DNA of 64,000 nt from Chelydra serpentina (taxonomy: Eukaryota; Chordata; Testudines; Chelydridae), in the NCBI GenBank assembly GCA_037349315.1, contig JBAIAC010000035.1, positions 9,004,501 to 9,068,500 on the forward strand, written 5' to 3'. The translations under genes and the position numbers were made by a program. Positions 45,846 to 56,181 of this stretch are shown piece by piece (position 1 is the first letter of the stretch; each line of letters starts with the position of its first letter). Below the pieces are notes generated by a model. It was not told the origin of the DNA. It was given only the letters and a program-made list of their open reading frames with translations, and made no database searches.

Positions 45846-46269
45846 GTACATACTTGGTAGTTTAATGTCTAAAGAGATTGTTCTTGAACTATGGAGATGG
45901 TTGCTGTGGTAATTCTAGGAAGCTTAGTACATGCTTAAATTAAGGCATGCAATGAATACTTAGTTGCTTTAGCTACTCTTTCATTGCCTTGTTTGGAGAA
46001 CTTCATCATATCTAGTGAAATTCTTCAAGATATCTTGCTGGATTACCCTTCAAGAGAGAACAATATAGAGGTGACTAAGCTAGTGCTTCGAGTTACTAAC
46101 ATGCCATCCTTGGCCATGTGCAGTGTATAAGGTGGGAGTTATCAGAGCTGCAGAACAGCAGCTCCACTGTAGTGTTGTCTGTTCAGCAATACCTGAAATT
46201 CTTTCCAGCTCCACTGACATAATCCTTAACTGAGGAGTACTTAGCTGGAGTGTTTGACTGAAAGACACC
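45846..46269. other. No feature recognised
   Basis: Unique DNA. Confidence 0.4.
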
Positions 46270-47190
46270 GGGGTAGATTTTCTAAGGCCTCCAAGGGAGT
46301 TTGAATGTCAGTGGGAGCTAGGCTCCAAGGACCAGATTTTAAAGGCATTTAAGAGCCTAGTGGGATTTTCAGAAGTGCCTATCTGCAGCTGTAGGTGCCT
46401 AAATACCTTTAAAAATCTTGTCCCAGCTCCCTTAGGTGCTTTTGAAAATCCAAGCCACGGGATCCCCAACCCACATAGTTTGTTCAGCATTCAAATGAAG
46501 TCACCACAAGCGATTTCCTCTGGAAACTCCCTGATGGAGATGATATTAGTCAAAGGGAAAGTTCATACATTTTCCAAATTAAAGGACAGAGTCTCAGCTG
46601 GTGTAAATTGGCCCACCTCTATTGACAGCTTTAGAGCTATGCGAATTGACACCAGCTAAAGATCTGACCCTAAACGGATGGTCACTAGGAGTTCTTGCCC
46701 TAAGCTGTCACACGTGGTCTCAGTGCTGGGGGGCACTCACCAAAAGCCCAAATCTTTGAAAGTTTGTTTAGCAAAGGAAAGTCACTGCAACTCCAAGCAG
46801 ATACTTGGGACACGGACACGGACACACACAGTAAAATTTTCAAAAAGTGCCTGAGAGACAGGAGCCCGTTATCAAGTGACATAGGTGCCTAGACAGATTT
46901 TTAATGATATTTAGGCATTGCTGCACTCAGCATTGCAAGGCCTAACTTATTTAGGAGCCTATATATCATTTTCAAAAGGGATTTAGGAACTTAGGAGTCT
47001 ACATTTCATAGCCACAATCCATTTGAGAGTCAAAGTGCCTAAATCTCTTTTGAAAATGAGATTTGCAATCCTAAATCACTTAGGCATTGTGCCACTGAGC
47101 AAAGCAATGCCTAAATACCTTTAAAAATCGGGGCAGTTCACTACTAAGTCCCATTCACTTTTAATGGGATTTAAATCAAAGTAAGACGTA
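46270..47190. repeat. Cluster of palindromic TTAGGTGCCTAAAT-type repeats
   Basis: Several units of 'ttttaaaggcatttaagagcctagtgggattttcagaagtgcc' type at 46290-46470 and 46840-47175, with the inverted form (GTGCCTAAATC, GGAGCCTA, TTTTGAAAATGAGATTT). Between them, 46585-46665 has TCAGCTGGTGTAAATTGGC and GAATTGACACCAGCTAAAG, another palindromic unit. CCCATTCACTTTTAATGGGA lies at 47150. These are old dispersed MITE-like repeats. Confidence 0.6.
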
Positions 47191-47232
47191 GTAGCCCAGA
47201 TGCTACTGAAAATGTTACCCAGTGACTCTCTC

Positions 47233-47475
47233 CAGAGCCGTCCCTTAGGTAGGGCGAATTGGGGCAACCGCTCCAGGCCCCATGCTTTGGGGGTCCCTGC
47301 GGGTCAGTGTGATTGGCCGGCGCGGTCGGTCCCAGAAGACATAGGTGCAGGAACTAGAGGTCTGGGGGGTGCTGCAGTACCCCTGGGCTCCCGGCTACCA
47401 GCCCCACGCCCAGAGTCCTCAAGCCGGTGGGGGATGGTTTGTCCCAGGCCCCGCACCCTCCTAGGGACAGCCCTG
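47233..47475. mobile_element. hAT element, 243 bp, perfect 8-bp duplication
   Basis: CAGAGCCGTCCCTTAGG at the left and CCTAGGGACAGCCCTG at the right are the terminal repeats. ACTCTCTC occurs exactly at 47225-47232 and 47476-47483. The interior is GC-rich (GGCCGGCGCGGTCGG). There is no transposase sequence. The perfect duplication argues for a fairly young insertion. Confidence 0.95.
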
Positions 47476-47483
47476 ACTCTCTC

Positions 47484-48198
47484 AATTATTACTGCTGTAG
47501 AGTGGGATTTCTGCACGGGCTCAGTGTTGGCTTAGCTCTGCTCCCTTTGAATTCAGTGAGAACTTTACCATTCACTCCAATGTCAGCAGAATAAAGCCAA
47601 TACTGAGGGCTTGTGAAAAAAAATCCCACCCATTATTTTCAGTGAATTTAGTGCTGATGAAAGGTTGTAAATTGACATCCCTGGAGAGAGAAAGCCCTCT
47701 TCCCGTGCATCTTCAAGAGAGGTACAGCATTGGTGTAAGCAATCCAAACATCCCTCTCTTCCCACCAAAGTGCTGAACCATAAGGTTTTTGTCAAGTGCG
47801 ACTGTTTCTGTGGTGCTTAACATTTATGAGCCAGAAATGGGTGGAAAGTCTCTTCCAAGTAAAAGTCATGGCCAGTAACAAACCAGGAAAAAATCCCCAG
47901 CACTGGAGCGGATGAATGATTTGCAAGCCCTCCATGTATTAAAGACACACAAGAGTTGAGTACAGATCAAATCCACACAGGCAGTCTTCAACAGTTCTAA
48001 AACATTCTCTAGCATATGAAGTTAGGAGTATATAACTGCTGCCTGGGTTTGAGAGACCACTGCACTATGCACAGAGAAGAAAACACTAAGATGGGCTTGA
48101 GACAATAAACAAATCCAAACTTCTCCAAAGTTCAGAGTGCTTGGGTCAGAAGCCTGGTTCCTCTGTGGAATACATTAATGTTTCCGTTCTACACCCTT
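47484..48198. other. No feature recognised
   Basis: Unique DNA. Confidence 0.4.
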
Positions 48199-48545
48199 CA
48201 TAGACTCATAGACTTTAAGGTCAGAAGGGACCATTATGATCATCTAGTCTGACCTCCTGCACAACGCAGGTCACAGAATCTCACCCACGCACTCCTGCAA
48301 TAATCCTCTCACCCATGTCTCAGCTTTTGAAGTCCTCAAATCATGGTTTAAAGACTTCAAGATGCAGAGAATCCTCCAGCAAGTGACCCGTGCCCCATGT
48401 TGCAGAAGAAGGAGAAAAACCTCCAGGGCCTCTGCCAGTCTGCCCTGGAGGAAAATTCCTTCCCGACCCCAAATATGGTGATCAGCTGAACCCTGGCATG
48501 TGGGCAAGACTCACCAGCCAGACACCCAGGAAAAAGTTCTCTGTA
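48199..48545 (-). mobile_element. CR1-related repeat, 3' portion
   Basis: The plus strand begins CATAGACTCATAGACTTTAAGG, then TCAGAAGGGACCATTATGATC, CTAGTCTGACCTCCTGCAC, 'cttcaagatgcagagaatcctccag' and GGAGGAAAATTCCTTCCCGA. On the minus strand it ends in CTATGAGTCTATGA, the CR1-type 3' repeat. No coding sequence is recognisable, so it is probably mostly 3' UTR or a CR1-mobilised SINE. Confidence 0.85.
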
Positions 48546-51300
48546 GTAATTCTAACATCATGATTTCTCTGGGATCCCAGCCAACTTGTTTCACAGATAT
48601 CCACTCAGACCCACTTACAGTCTAACCAGAGAGAGTGAGACCCTGGAGAAGGGGAGCTGTTTATATGGGACTCAGTTCTGCCCTGATCAAGACCCAGCGA
48701 GCTCGGTCAGATAGAGCTGCTTTGGTATTGACTAGTTCCTTGCATGTACTGGGAGATGAAGTCACACCAAAGGATAAAAGGAAAAAAGCTAGTAAACTCT
48801 TGGGAGCAACTAGTGAGAGATTGTGCAGTAATGTTTGCAATTATTACCCACAAGGGTGAGTCTTCAGGAATGTGAATACAGTGTTAGGGCCAAATCCTGC
48901 TCACCTATCCACAGCAGGAGTCCCAATGACTTCAGTGGGATGTGTAAGGTAAACAAGAATTTGCCCCTCTAACTGCAACATATTTTGGAAGTCCACTGTC
49001 CTGGTCCCATGCCATCGGAAACCAATTGCAGAGGTCCCATTGATTTTAACGGTGAAGGATGAGGGGGGCTGAAACACATCCATAATAATAAAGTTGTGTT
49101 ACAAATTGTTAATTTGTGGTAGAAGTTTGTCTATTAAAACACTTTTCCCCCCTGGAAGTTATTATTTAGAAACACTGCTATAGGCTACATGGTCCCTATA
49201 AAATCAGGAAAATATTTTTTTACTGCACTGTACGTGATCCGCAGCCTGCAGCGAGGATGACCCCAGACACATGGAAAAATGATCAAAACAAACAGGCTAT
49301 GGTTCTTAACAGAAATGACAGGCGCCACAGAAAGGACAACTACACATGGCCTTTCAATTCCTTTAAAACAATACCACAGCTGCATCGTGACCAAGTCTGG
49401 GGAAAAAACAGATTCCTTCCAAAGAAGAATAAATATGCTAGAGAAGTTTAACATGCACTACAGCCTTCAGGAAATCGTAGTGTTTGGAATGAGTTGGAAA
49501 AAGCTCAAGCCAACCTTATTTCAAGTTCATTTGCAGCAACACAAGTGAATATAAATAAGAGAGGGGCTCAAGATGCAAAGTTCAGAACAGGAGCAGTAAG
49601 TTCACACTCTTCATCTTGGAGCTGGTGCTTTGATTCAACTATTCATGGAGGCAGAAGCCAGCGACAAAACTTGGATCTTTCCCAAGATCATGGTCTACTG
49701 AAAACACAAGAGGAAATGCTACAATGCTGTTCTTAACAATCACCATTATTCATGGCAAGGACTATAAGCCTCAGTTGTCACCTTCATTCCTTGAAATATT
49801 AGAGAGGCTCACACAATGCATAAGGTGTCCATGAGACGCAGTGTAAAAATGAATTGTTAGAGCTTCCTTCACTTCCTCAGAATTACAACCAATATATTTA
49901 GCATAGCTGGTTTGAGAGTACAGGTTTAAGTCAGGCAGATAGTTTAATTTGGGCTGAAACCCATCCACTTTGCTGCTAGGACACAGGGAAAAAACAAACA
50001 AACAAAAATCATCACTCAAATGCAGCTAGACTTCCAATGCCTTTCCCACAATCCTCTCTCCACCCACCAAAGGAGAGACAAGTTCTACTATAATTGACAC
50101 AATTGACTGTCTCAGCACAAAGCACCATGGGATATGCCCCAAGACGGGCACAGACAGGAGTGAGGACACAGTAACGCAAATAGGGCTTTACAGTGGGGAC
50201 ATACACCCAGGTGTCAACCGCCCAGGCGAATGTTGCAATGAAGACATCAGGTAGCGCCTCTCAGGGTAGATCAGGCCCACAATTCCAGACAGCTTGTAAA
50301 TGATGCCTTAACACACTGAAAATTAAACTGTTTGAACCCTCCATGCTCCATCGTCACCAGACACCAATAAATTACACATAGGTAAGCAATTGCATCACAG
50401 GTGTGATGAATCATTTACCTTGCTCCCTCTGGTGGACTCTAGTTGCAATTGCACCAGTTGTCCAAATTACTTCTATGCCCAGCCCGCCTGTCAGGAGTTC
50501 AAAGGTTGAATGTAATATGCAGAAAAGGAGCAACTGACACTTTTTTACACAGAGGTGCAACCTGCTTAGATCAAGGTGGGGCAAATGCATACTGGGACGT
50601 GTGGTCTTCCGGAACCTCCCCCTTGTAATAAAGCTCAGGGAAGCTGGTCAGACACAACCAAGTCTCAATGGGCTGCCTTTGGTTTCTGGGGTGCATTTGG
50701 ACCGTCCTTGATTTGGATCATAAATGGAAAAAAATTGGGCTTTGCAGTGGAAATGACTTTTTCTTACCAAATTGTGAAGCCAAGTGGAACTACTTGGCAT
50801 GCACAGCGCAAGTCACTCTACTCCTCAACACGATGGTGCCATCAGTGACAAAGCATCTCTCAGAGAAGACATTAAATACCGCCCCTGGCCTCGGGCACAA
50901 ACTTGGCAGGGTTAATAGAGATGCAAGGTGGCCACTTTTTAAAGTTTTTTTTTTTCATTTTCAAATCTGTGTGTTTGGAATGAGCATAATTTATCCGGGG
51001 AAGATTCTGCTCTCAGATCTATTGGTCTCATTTTAAAGGGTTGATATGATAGCTACATAGCCGTTGGAAAATTAACCAATTATAATTATCGTACGTGCAA
51101 CAGACTCTGACCATCTTGCACTTTTCCCCACATCATGCAACTCTTTCTCTCTGTAGTGCCCTTGCCAGTACTTATTTCATCTTCACCTACCTACAGGTAT
51201 CTGCAGTTCATGAACTAGAAGAGACCTTTACCGCTATTAAATACTTCACAATTCAAAAAGCTTCCAAGTCATTCCAGGCCAGATCATGGAGCCCTTACTC
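48546..51300. other. No gene; palindromic repeat scraps and a CTCF-like motif
   Basis: At 48890-49060 two 'tcccaatgacttcagtggga' / 'tcccattgattttaacggtg' type cores mark palindromic repeats. At 50422-50435 CTCCCTCTGGTGGA is the complement of a CTCF-like core (CCACCAGAGGGAG). The short frames at 49185-49548 have no domain. Confidence 0.4.
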
Positions 51301-54300
51301 AGAATGGTGAACAGTTACTTACACACGTTATCCCATTGACTCAAGCGGGGCCATCCATGTGCGTACCTTCACTAAAGATGTGATTCAAAACCTAGCCCTC
51401 ACTAAGCATTCCCTGTTGCTAGAAACAAAAGTGAACGTTGAGTTATTTAATAAGTCGTGGAAGAGGCTGGCTAACAAATCTCTTATGAAGAGATATTGAC
51501 CTTGCTAGTATTGTAAATACCAGGAGGCTAAGTTATAATGGCAGTGTGCTAGCACAGAAGTTATTGGCTTAGTATTGTTTTGAAAAAGCTCATAATAAAA
51601 TTCGTTGAAAATCAGCCTCTCTATTGCAGAGATGGGTCTGAGGTCACAAGCTTCAAATTGTATCTGGGTTTTGGTATGGGCCCCATCTCTGCTGCTTCTT
51701 CCCCGCCCCCCCCAATAGCGTAGTATGTTAAATAGTATACAACTCATAGGCCAAGAAATAAGGACCCAAATCCCGCTCATCTTTGAACGTGCCAATGAGT
51801 TCAACAAGCCACTCCATGTGAGCTGGGCAGGGTTTGGCCCATGACATTAAGTTTTCAATGTTAGGCAAATTAAAATCAAATATTAAAAATATGGACTTCC
51901 AATGGATTTTTAACAAAAAGCCTTGAAGAATGGAGCTTCTGGGAATAGATTAATTCATAGAGGAAGCAGGAGACAACTAAATGCCAAATTCCTTGCCTCA
52001 GTCACTCATCGAGCCTTTGCAAAGACTGTATTGTGGTGCAGGGAGAGAAATTGACAAATTCCCACGGTCGATTCCTGAAGCACGCACCTCACAATTTAAT
52101 AAAAGAGCTTTTATTAAGTCTTAATTTTTTATTCTGAGAAATCATTTTATTTTCTTTAGGCTTCTACTTCTTAAGTAAAAAAGGGTAATGAATAGTCTCC
52201 AATGATCCTCTCGAGAAATCCTTCTGTGGCACTGCCAAATTAATCTGCCAAAACAGAATTACTGAGCTCCCAGAAATTCATGACAGTGAAATGCATGTTT
52301 TTAAGCACCTTATTTAATTTATATTATTCTGAGGAATCGGTATGTGTGTGAAGAGAAATGCACAAGAGACTACTGTAAGATTGTATGCAACCAGTCAGCC
52401 TGTTCCTTTCTAGAACTGGATTGAAACAGTTTGAGGAGGAAAAAATACCTTTTCTTCTCTCCTAGCGTTCTCTGCAGGCAAAGACCCAACAGCCTTTTTC
52501 ACTGTAGCTGTCGCTCGGTAAGTGTTCTTATTCTTTTCCACTTCTTACACCAATGTTTCTTCTCCAATCGCTTCATGCTTCACTGCAATTCAAATGTCCC
52601 ATTCAATACAGAATACTTCCTCTCATGCACCACTTCCTAAATATAGATGCTTATTTATGTACTGAATTTTCAGTAAATATTAATAAATGAGAGGGTTGCC
52701 AGAATACAGTTAAAGTCCACTTTAAACAACTGATTAATCCAGAACGTGGTCTCTTGTAGCCGAGCTGCGTAGGGAACTGAAAAGAGGGTTATGAAAGGGA
52801 AAGTTTCCGATAAACAGTTACAGCATTTGTCTGTAGAAATGAAAGGACAGTGAAAGGGGCCGTTTAACACTCCAAGTACAGGACGGGGAGACAGAGCCTC
52901 GGCTGGTATAACTGGAAAGGAAGTGTGACCTATCTGGCCCCTTATTTCTGCTCCTGCCTCTGCAGCTTCGCAGACATTACAAATGGCCACGTCTGGCTTT
53001 CCGGCCTCATTGCTATTAATGGGAGCTTGGCCTAAATCAGGACAGCAGGATTTGGCTCCCTAGGCTCAAACTTGCACTCCATGGATGGGACACTCCCTCG
53101 CCATGTGGAAGGGAAGGAGTGCTGCCTCCGCCGTACCTTTCTCCCTAAACAGTCAGTCTGGCGCAAATGGGCAGCAAGTGAAGCTAGCCGACTCCCTCTG
53201 TCGAAGGGAAGCCGTCTGGGAACCACAGGAGGCGGGTGCAGCACTCCCACGTTTCCGTGGAAGCAGAGGCAGGTCCAAAGACAAGATCCCTCACCCTGCT
53301 GCTATGGGGTGGTCCCAGCCGCCCTGAGTTCTGCAAATCGTCCCAGGACGTACTGTCCTCTGACGGGATCTCCATGCAGACCCCGAACCTCCATGGAGCC
53401 TGTCCTAGATGCATCCCAGAAAGGGAGGAAAAGGGCAACACACAGGCGTGTCAGGAAGAGACTGAGCTTTATTGCCTGGCCTCACACCCGGCATGGGGAG
53501 AGGGCTGCAGAAGGATCTCAGTCACATAGCAAAGGGCAGGATTCACCCGCCTCCAGTGGCTTCCGTCACAGAGCCTGTAGCAGGTGGTCAGGCAGGACTG
53601 GTGGCCGACAGGGGGTGCTACAGCAACACAGAAGCAGAGTGGCATTAGGGGATAGCACTGTTCCCTCTATCCCAATAGAATTCCTTGGTCAGTGTTAGAA
53701 GAGAGAGACTCTAGCTTTGCACATCACACCAGGTCCTTCTGTCTCCCCCTGTGGTGTTCGCCAGTGCTGCCAATGACTCTGAGTGGAGATGCTGGGGCCC
53801 AGATCTGCCAAAAGGGGGGGTGGGTAGAAGCCGATTTGCATGAACTTCCCCACCCTCCATTTCTTTTGATGTCAGGCATCTCTGGAAACAATGTTGGACT
53901 TCGCTTGCTTGCTAAATCTGTCCCATTTTTACGGCGCTGTTTAACTACTTCCTCAGGAAATTTCGCAGGCAGGCATTGATTTCAAGCAGAAAAGATCGTG
54001 TTGGGAAGCTTAAAAAGGAAAGATGTGCGGTAATTATCTCTCTTTTGAGTTTATAGGATTGTGAAAGGCAAGCCGTAAGCTTAAGTGTACACTGAAGCTA
54101 TAATGGCAGATAATGGTCTAATGAATGCCATCAGCATTTTTAAGGCATTTTCACTGTAATTTGAAGTCTGAAAGCTAAATACACACCGTTATATTTTGTA
54201 ACACATGATCACAGCAGTGCAGTCATCAAATGGCACATACAGTCCCCACAATCATTTCACATAGACAAGGGCAATTAAATATGCAGCTCGGTTTCTAGTT

Positions 54301-54670
54301 CATTAAAACAAAAACAAAAATTAGGATGCAAACCTGGTGCCACAAATCAATTTCTGGAAACAAATATTCTCGCAGGAAAGAAATAAAATTTGCCCTGGAT
54401 GTGGATAAAGGTTCTGAATGTAGGATCTGGAGATGTGCTAGTGAGGAGTAGTCTCTTTGCCGAACATCACCACAGCTGGGATATTAGTTTTACACAGCAT
54501 TCGGAGGCAGTGTTTCTGAAATATGTTTTTTCTTAGCCAAATGCATGCAGATGCCAGGTGCCTGATTTATTTAATTTACCTAAATATGTACCGATTAATA
54601 CATGGGCTCAGAGCCCCAAAGGTATTTAGGGGCCTAATTATCTTTGAGGATGTGGGCCATGGTGCCCATA
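51301..54670. other. No gene recognised; GC-richer stretch at 53040-53700
   Basis: A palindromic scrap (TCCCATTGACTCAAGCGGGG at 51331) opens the interval. The 208-codon plus-strand frame at 53072-53698 has no domain, low-complexity composition (Ser, Arg, Pro) and no good codon pattern; another 95-codon frame follows. The AT-rich blocks at 52121-52330 and 54010-54330 look conserved-element-like (see findings). Confidence 0.35.
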
Positions 54671-54676
54671 GCCTTA

Positions 54677-54965
54677 GGGCTGGTCTACACTAACCCCCCA
54701 ATTCGAACTAAGATATGCAACTTCAGCTACGTGAATAACATAGCTGAAGTCGAACTATCTTAGTTCGAATGAAAACGTATTCATTCATCGAACCAGGAAG
54801 TGCTCCCCCGTCAACTCCGCCTACTCCGTTCATCGAGCTGGATTACCAGCGTCAACGGGGGAGCACTTCCTGGTTCGATTTATCGCGTCTAGACAAGATG
54901 CGATAAATTGAACCCAGAACATCGATCCGACGCCTCCGATCCAGCCGGTAAGTGTAGACCTACCC
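54677..54965. mobile_element. Harbinger-like MITE, 289 bp, TTA duplication
   Basis: GGGCTGGTCTACACT and the inverse AGTGTAGACCTACCC are the terminal repeats, flanked on both sides by TTA (54674-54676 and 54966-54968), the usual PIF/Harbinger target. The body holds two nested palindromes: CGAACTAAGATATGCAACTTC... / ...CTATCTTAGTTCG, and GAACCAGGAAGTGCTCCCCC / GGGGGAGCACTTCCTGGTTC. It contains no transposase sequence. Confidence 0.9.
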
Positions 54966-55419
54966 TTAGTGTGTGGATGCCTTATGCGAATTTAAATGGG
55001 CAAAATCCTGTTCCCTTTGAAGTCTCTTAGGTACTTATTTGGCCCCCATTATTACAGTATCTGAGCCCCTCACAATCTTTCATGTAGTTCTCACCTGCCA
55101 CAGAAGAGGCAGGGCATAGATAGTGGAATAGAAAGTGTCTTTACACTGCCCTATCTATCTGGCAGGCACAGTCTACCTTCATAAAAGGGTGTGAGTAATG
55201 GTCCTGAGCCACCGCATCTTACTCAGTAGTAAGCTTATTGTAGTGCAATGGTATGAGTGATTATTATTGTAGTGTTTCATAAGGCGAGGCAGTGAAGAAT
55301 TAACCCTGTTTGATGCTATCTGAGCGGAGGCGGTCAAGAAAGATAACCACTACTTTCACTGACTGGGTTGGTCAGCAGGAACTGGGTTGCAACCACAAGT
55401 CATTTGCAGTAATGAATAT

Positions 55420-55592
55420 CATAGAATCATAGAATCTCAGGGTTGGAAGGGACCTCAGGAGGTCATCTAGTCCAAGCCCCTGCTCAAAGCAGGACCAAAC
55501 CCAACTAAATCATCCCAGCCAGGGCTTTGTCAAGCCTGACCTTAAAAACCTCTAAGGAAGGAGATTCCACCACCTCCCTAGGTAACCCATTC
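55420..55592 (-). mobile_element. CR1 LINE, 3' end
   Basis: The plus strand reads CATAGAATCATAGAATCTCA, GGGTTGGAAGGGACCTCAGG, 'catctagtccaagcccctgctc', then GTCAAGCCTGACCTTAAAAA and GATTCCACCACCTCCCTAGG. The minus-strand coding end corresponds to the last residues of CR1 ORF2 (compare the copy at 59385), followed by the 3' UTR and two ATTCTATG repeats. Confidence 0.92.
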
Positions 55593-55867
55593 CTTACCAT
55601 ATGCGGTAAGGCATCACCAAAAAGCCACCAGATAGTAGCGGAAACAGTTATTACTAACAACCTCAGCTGTATTTGAACTTGTATCCTAGACGGCAGTAGC
55701 TCCGTATTGTATTACTAAAACCCTGAGTCATCCAGCCCTGATCACAGGTGTCTTGGAACAGACACAACAGGAATGTTTAAAAAACGAACAAAAAGGTATG
55801 GATACACTGTTGACTGTCCTTTAAGATTTTGAATACATCATTGAGACGGTCACCACCTATTATTATA

Positions 55868-56181
55868 CAGTAGAGCCTCAGAGTTACGAGAGTTACAAAC
55901 TGACCAGTCAATCACACACCTCATTTGGAACCAGAAGTACATAATTAGACAGCAGCAGAGACAAAAAAAATAGAAAGCAAATACAGTACAGTTCTGTGTT
56001 AAACATAAACTACTAAAAAAATAAAGGGAAAGCAGCTTTTTTCTTCTGCATAGTAAAGTTGCAAAGCTGCATTAAGTCAGTGTTCGGTTGTAAACTTTTG
56101 AAAGAGCCACCTTAATGTTTTGTTCAGAGTTACGAACATTTCAGAGTTCGGAACAACCTCCATAACTCTGAGATTCTACTG
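55868..56181. mobile_element. Tigger/TcMar-type MITE, 314 bp, TA duplication
   Basis: CAGTAGAGCCTCAGAGTTAC and the inverse (ATAACTCTGAGATTCTACTG) are the ends, each flanked by TA. The interior runs 'gaccagtcaatcacacacctcatttggaacc' and an A-rich centre, typical of a non-autonomous pogo/Tigger derivative. It has no transposase sequence. Confidence 0.85.
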
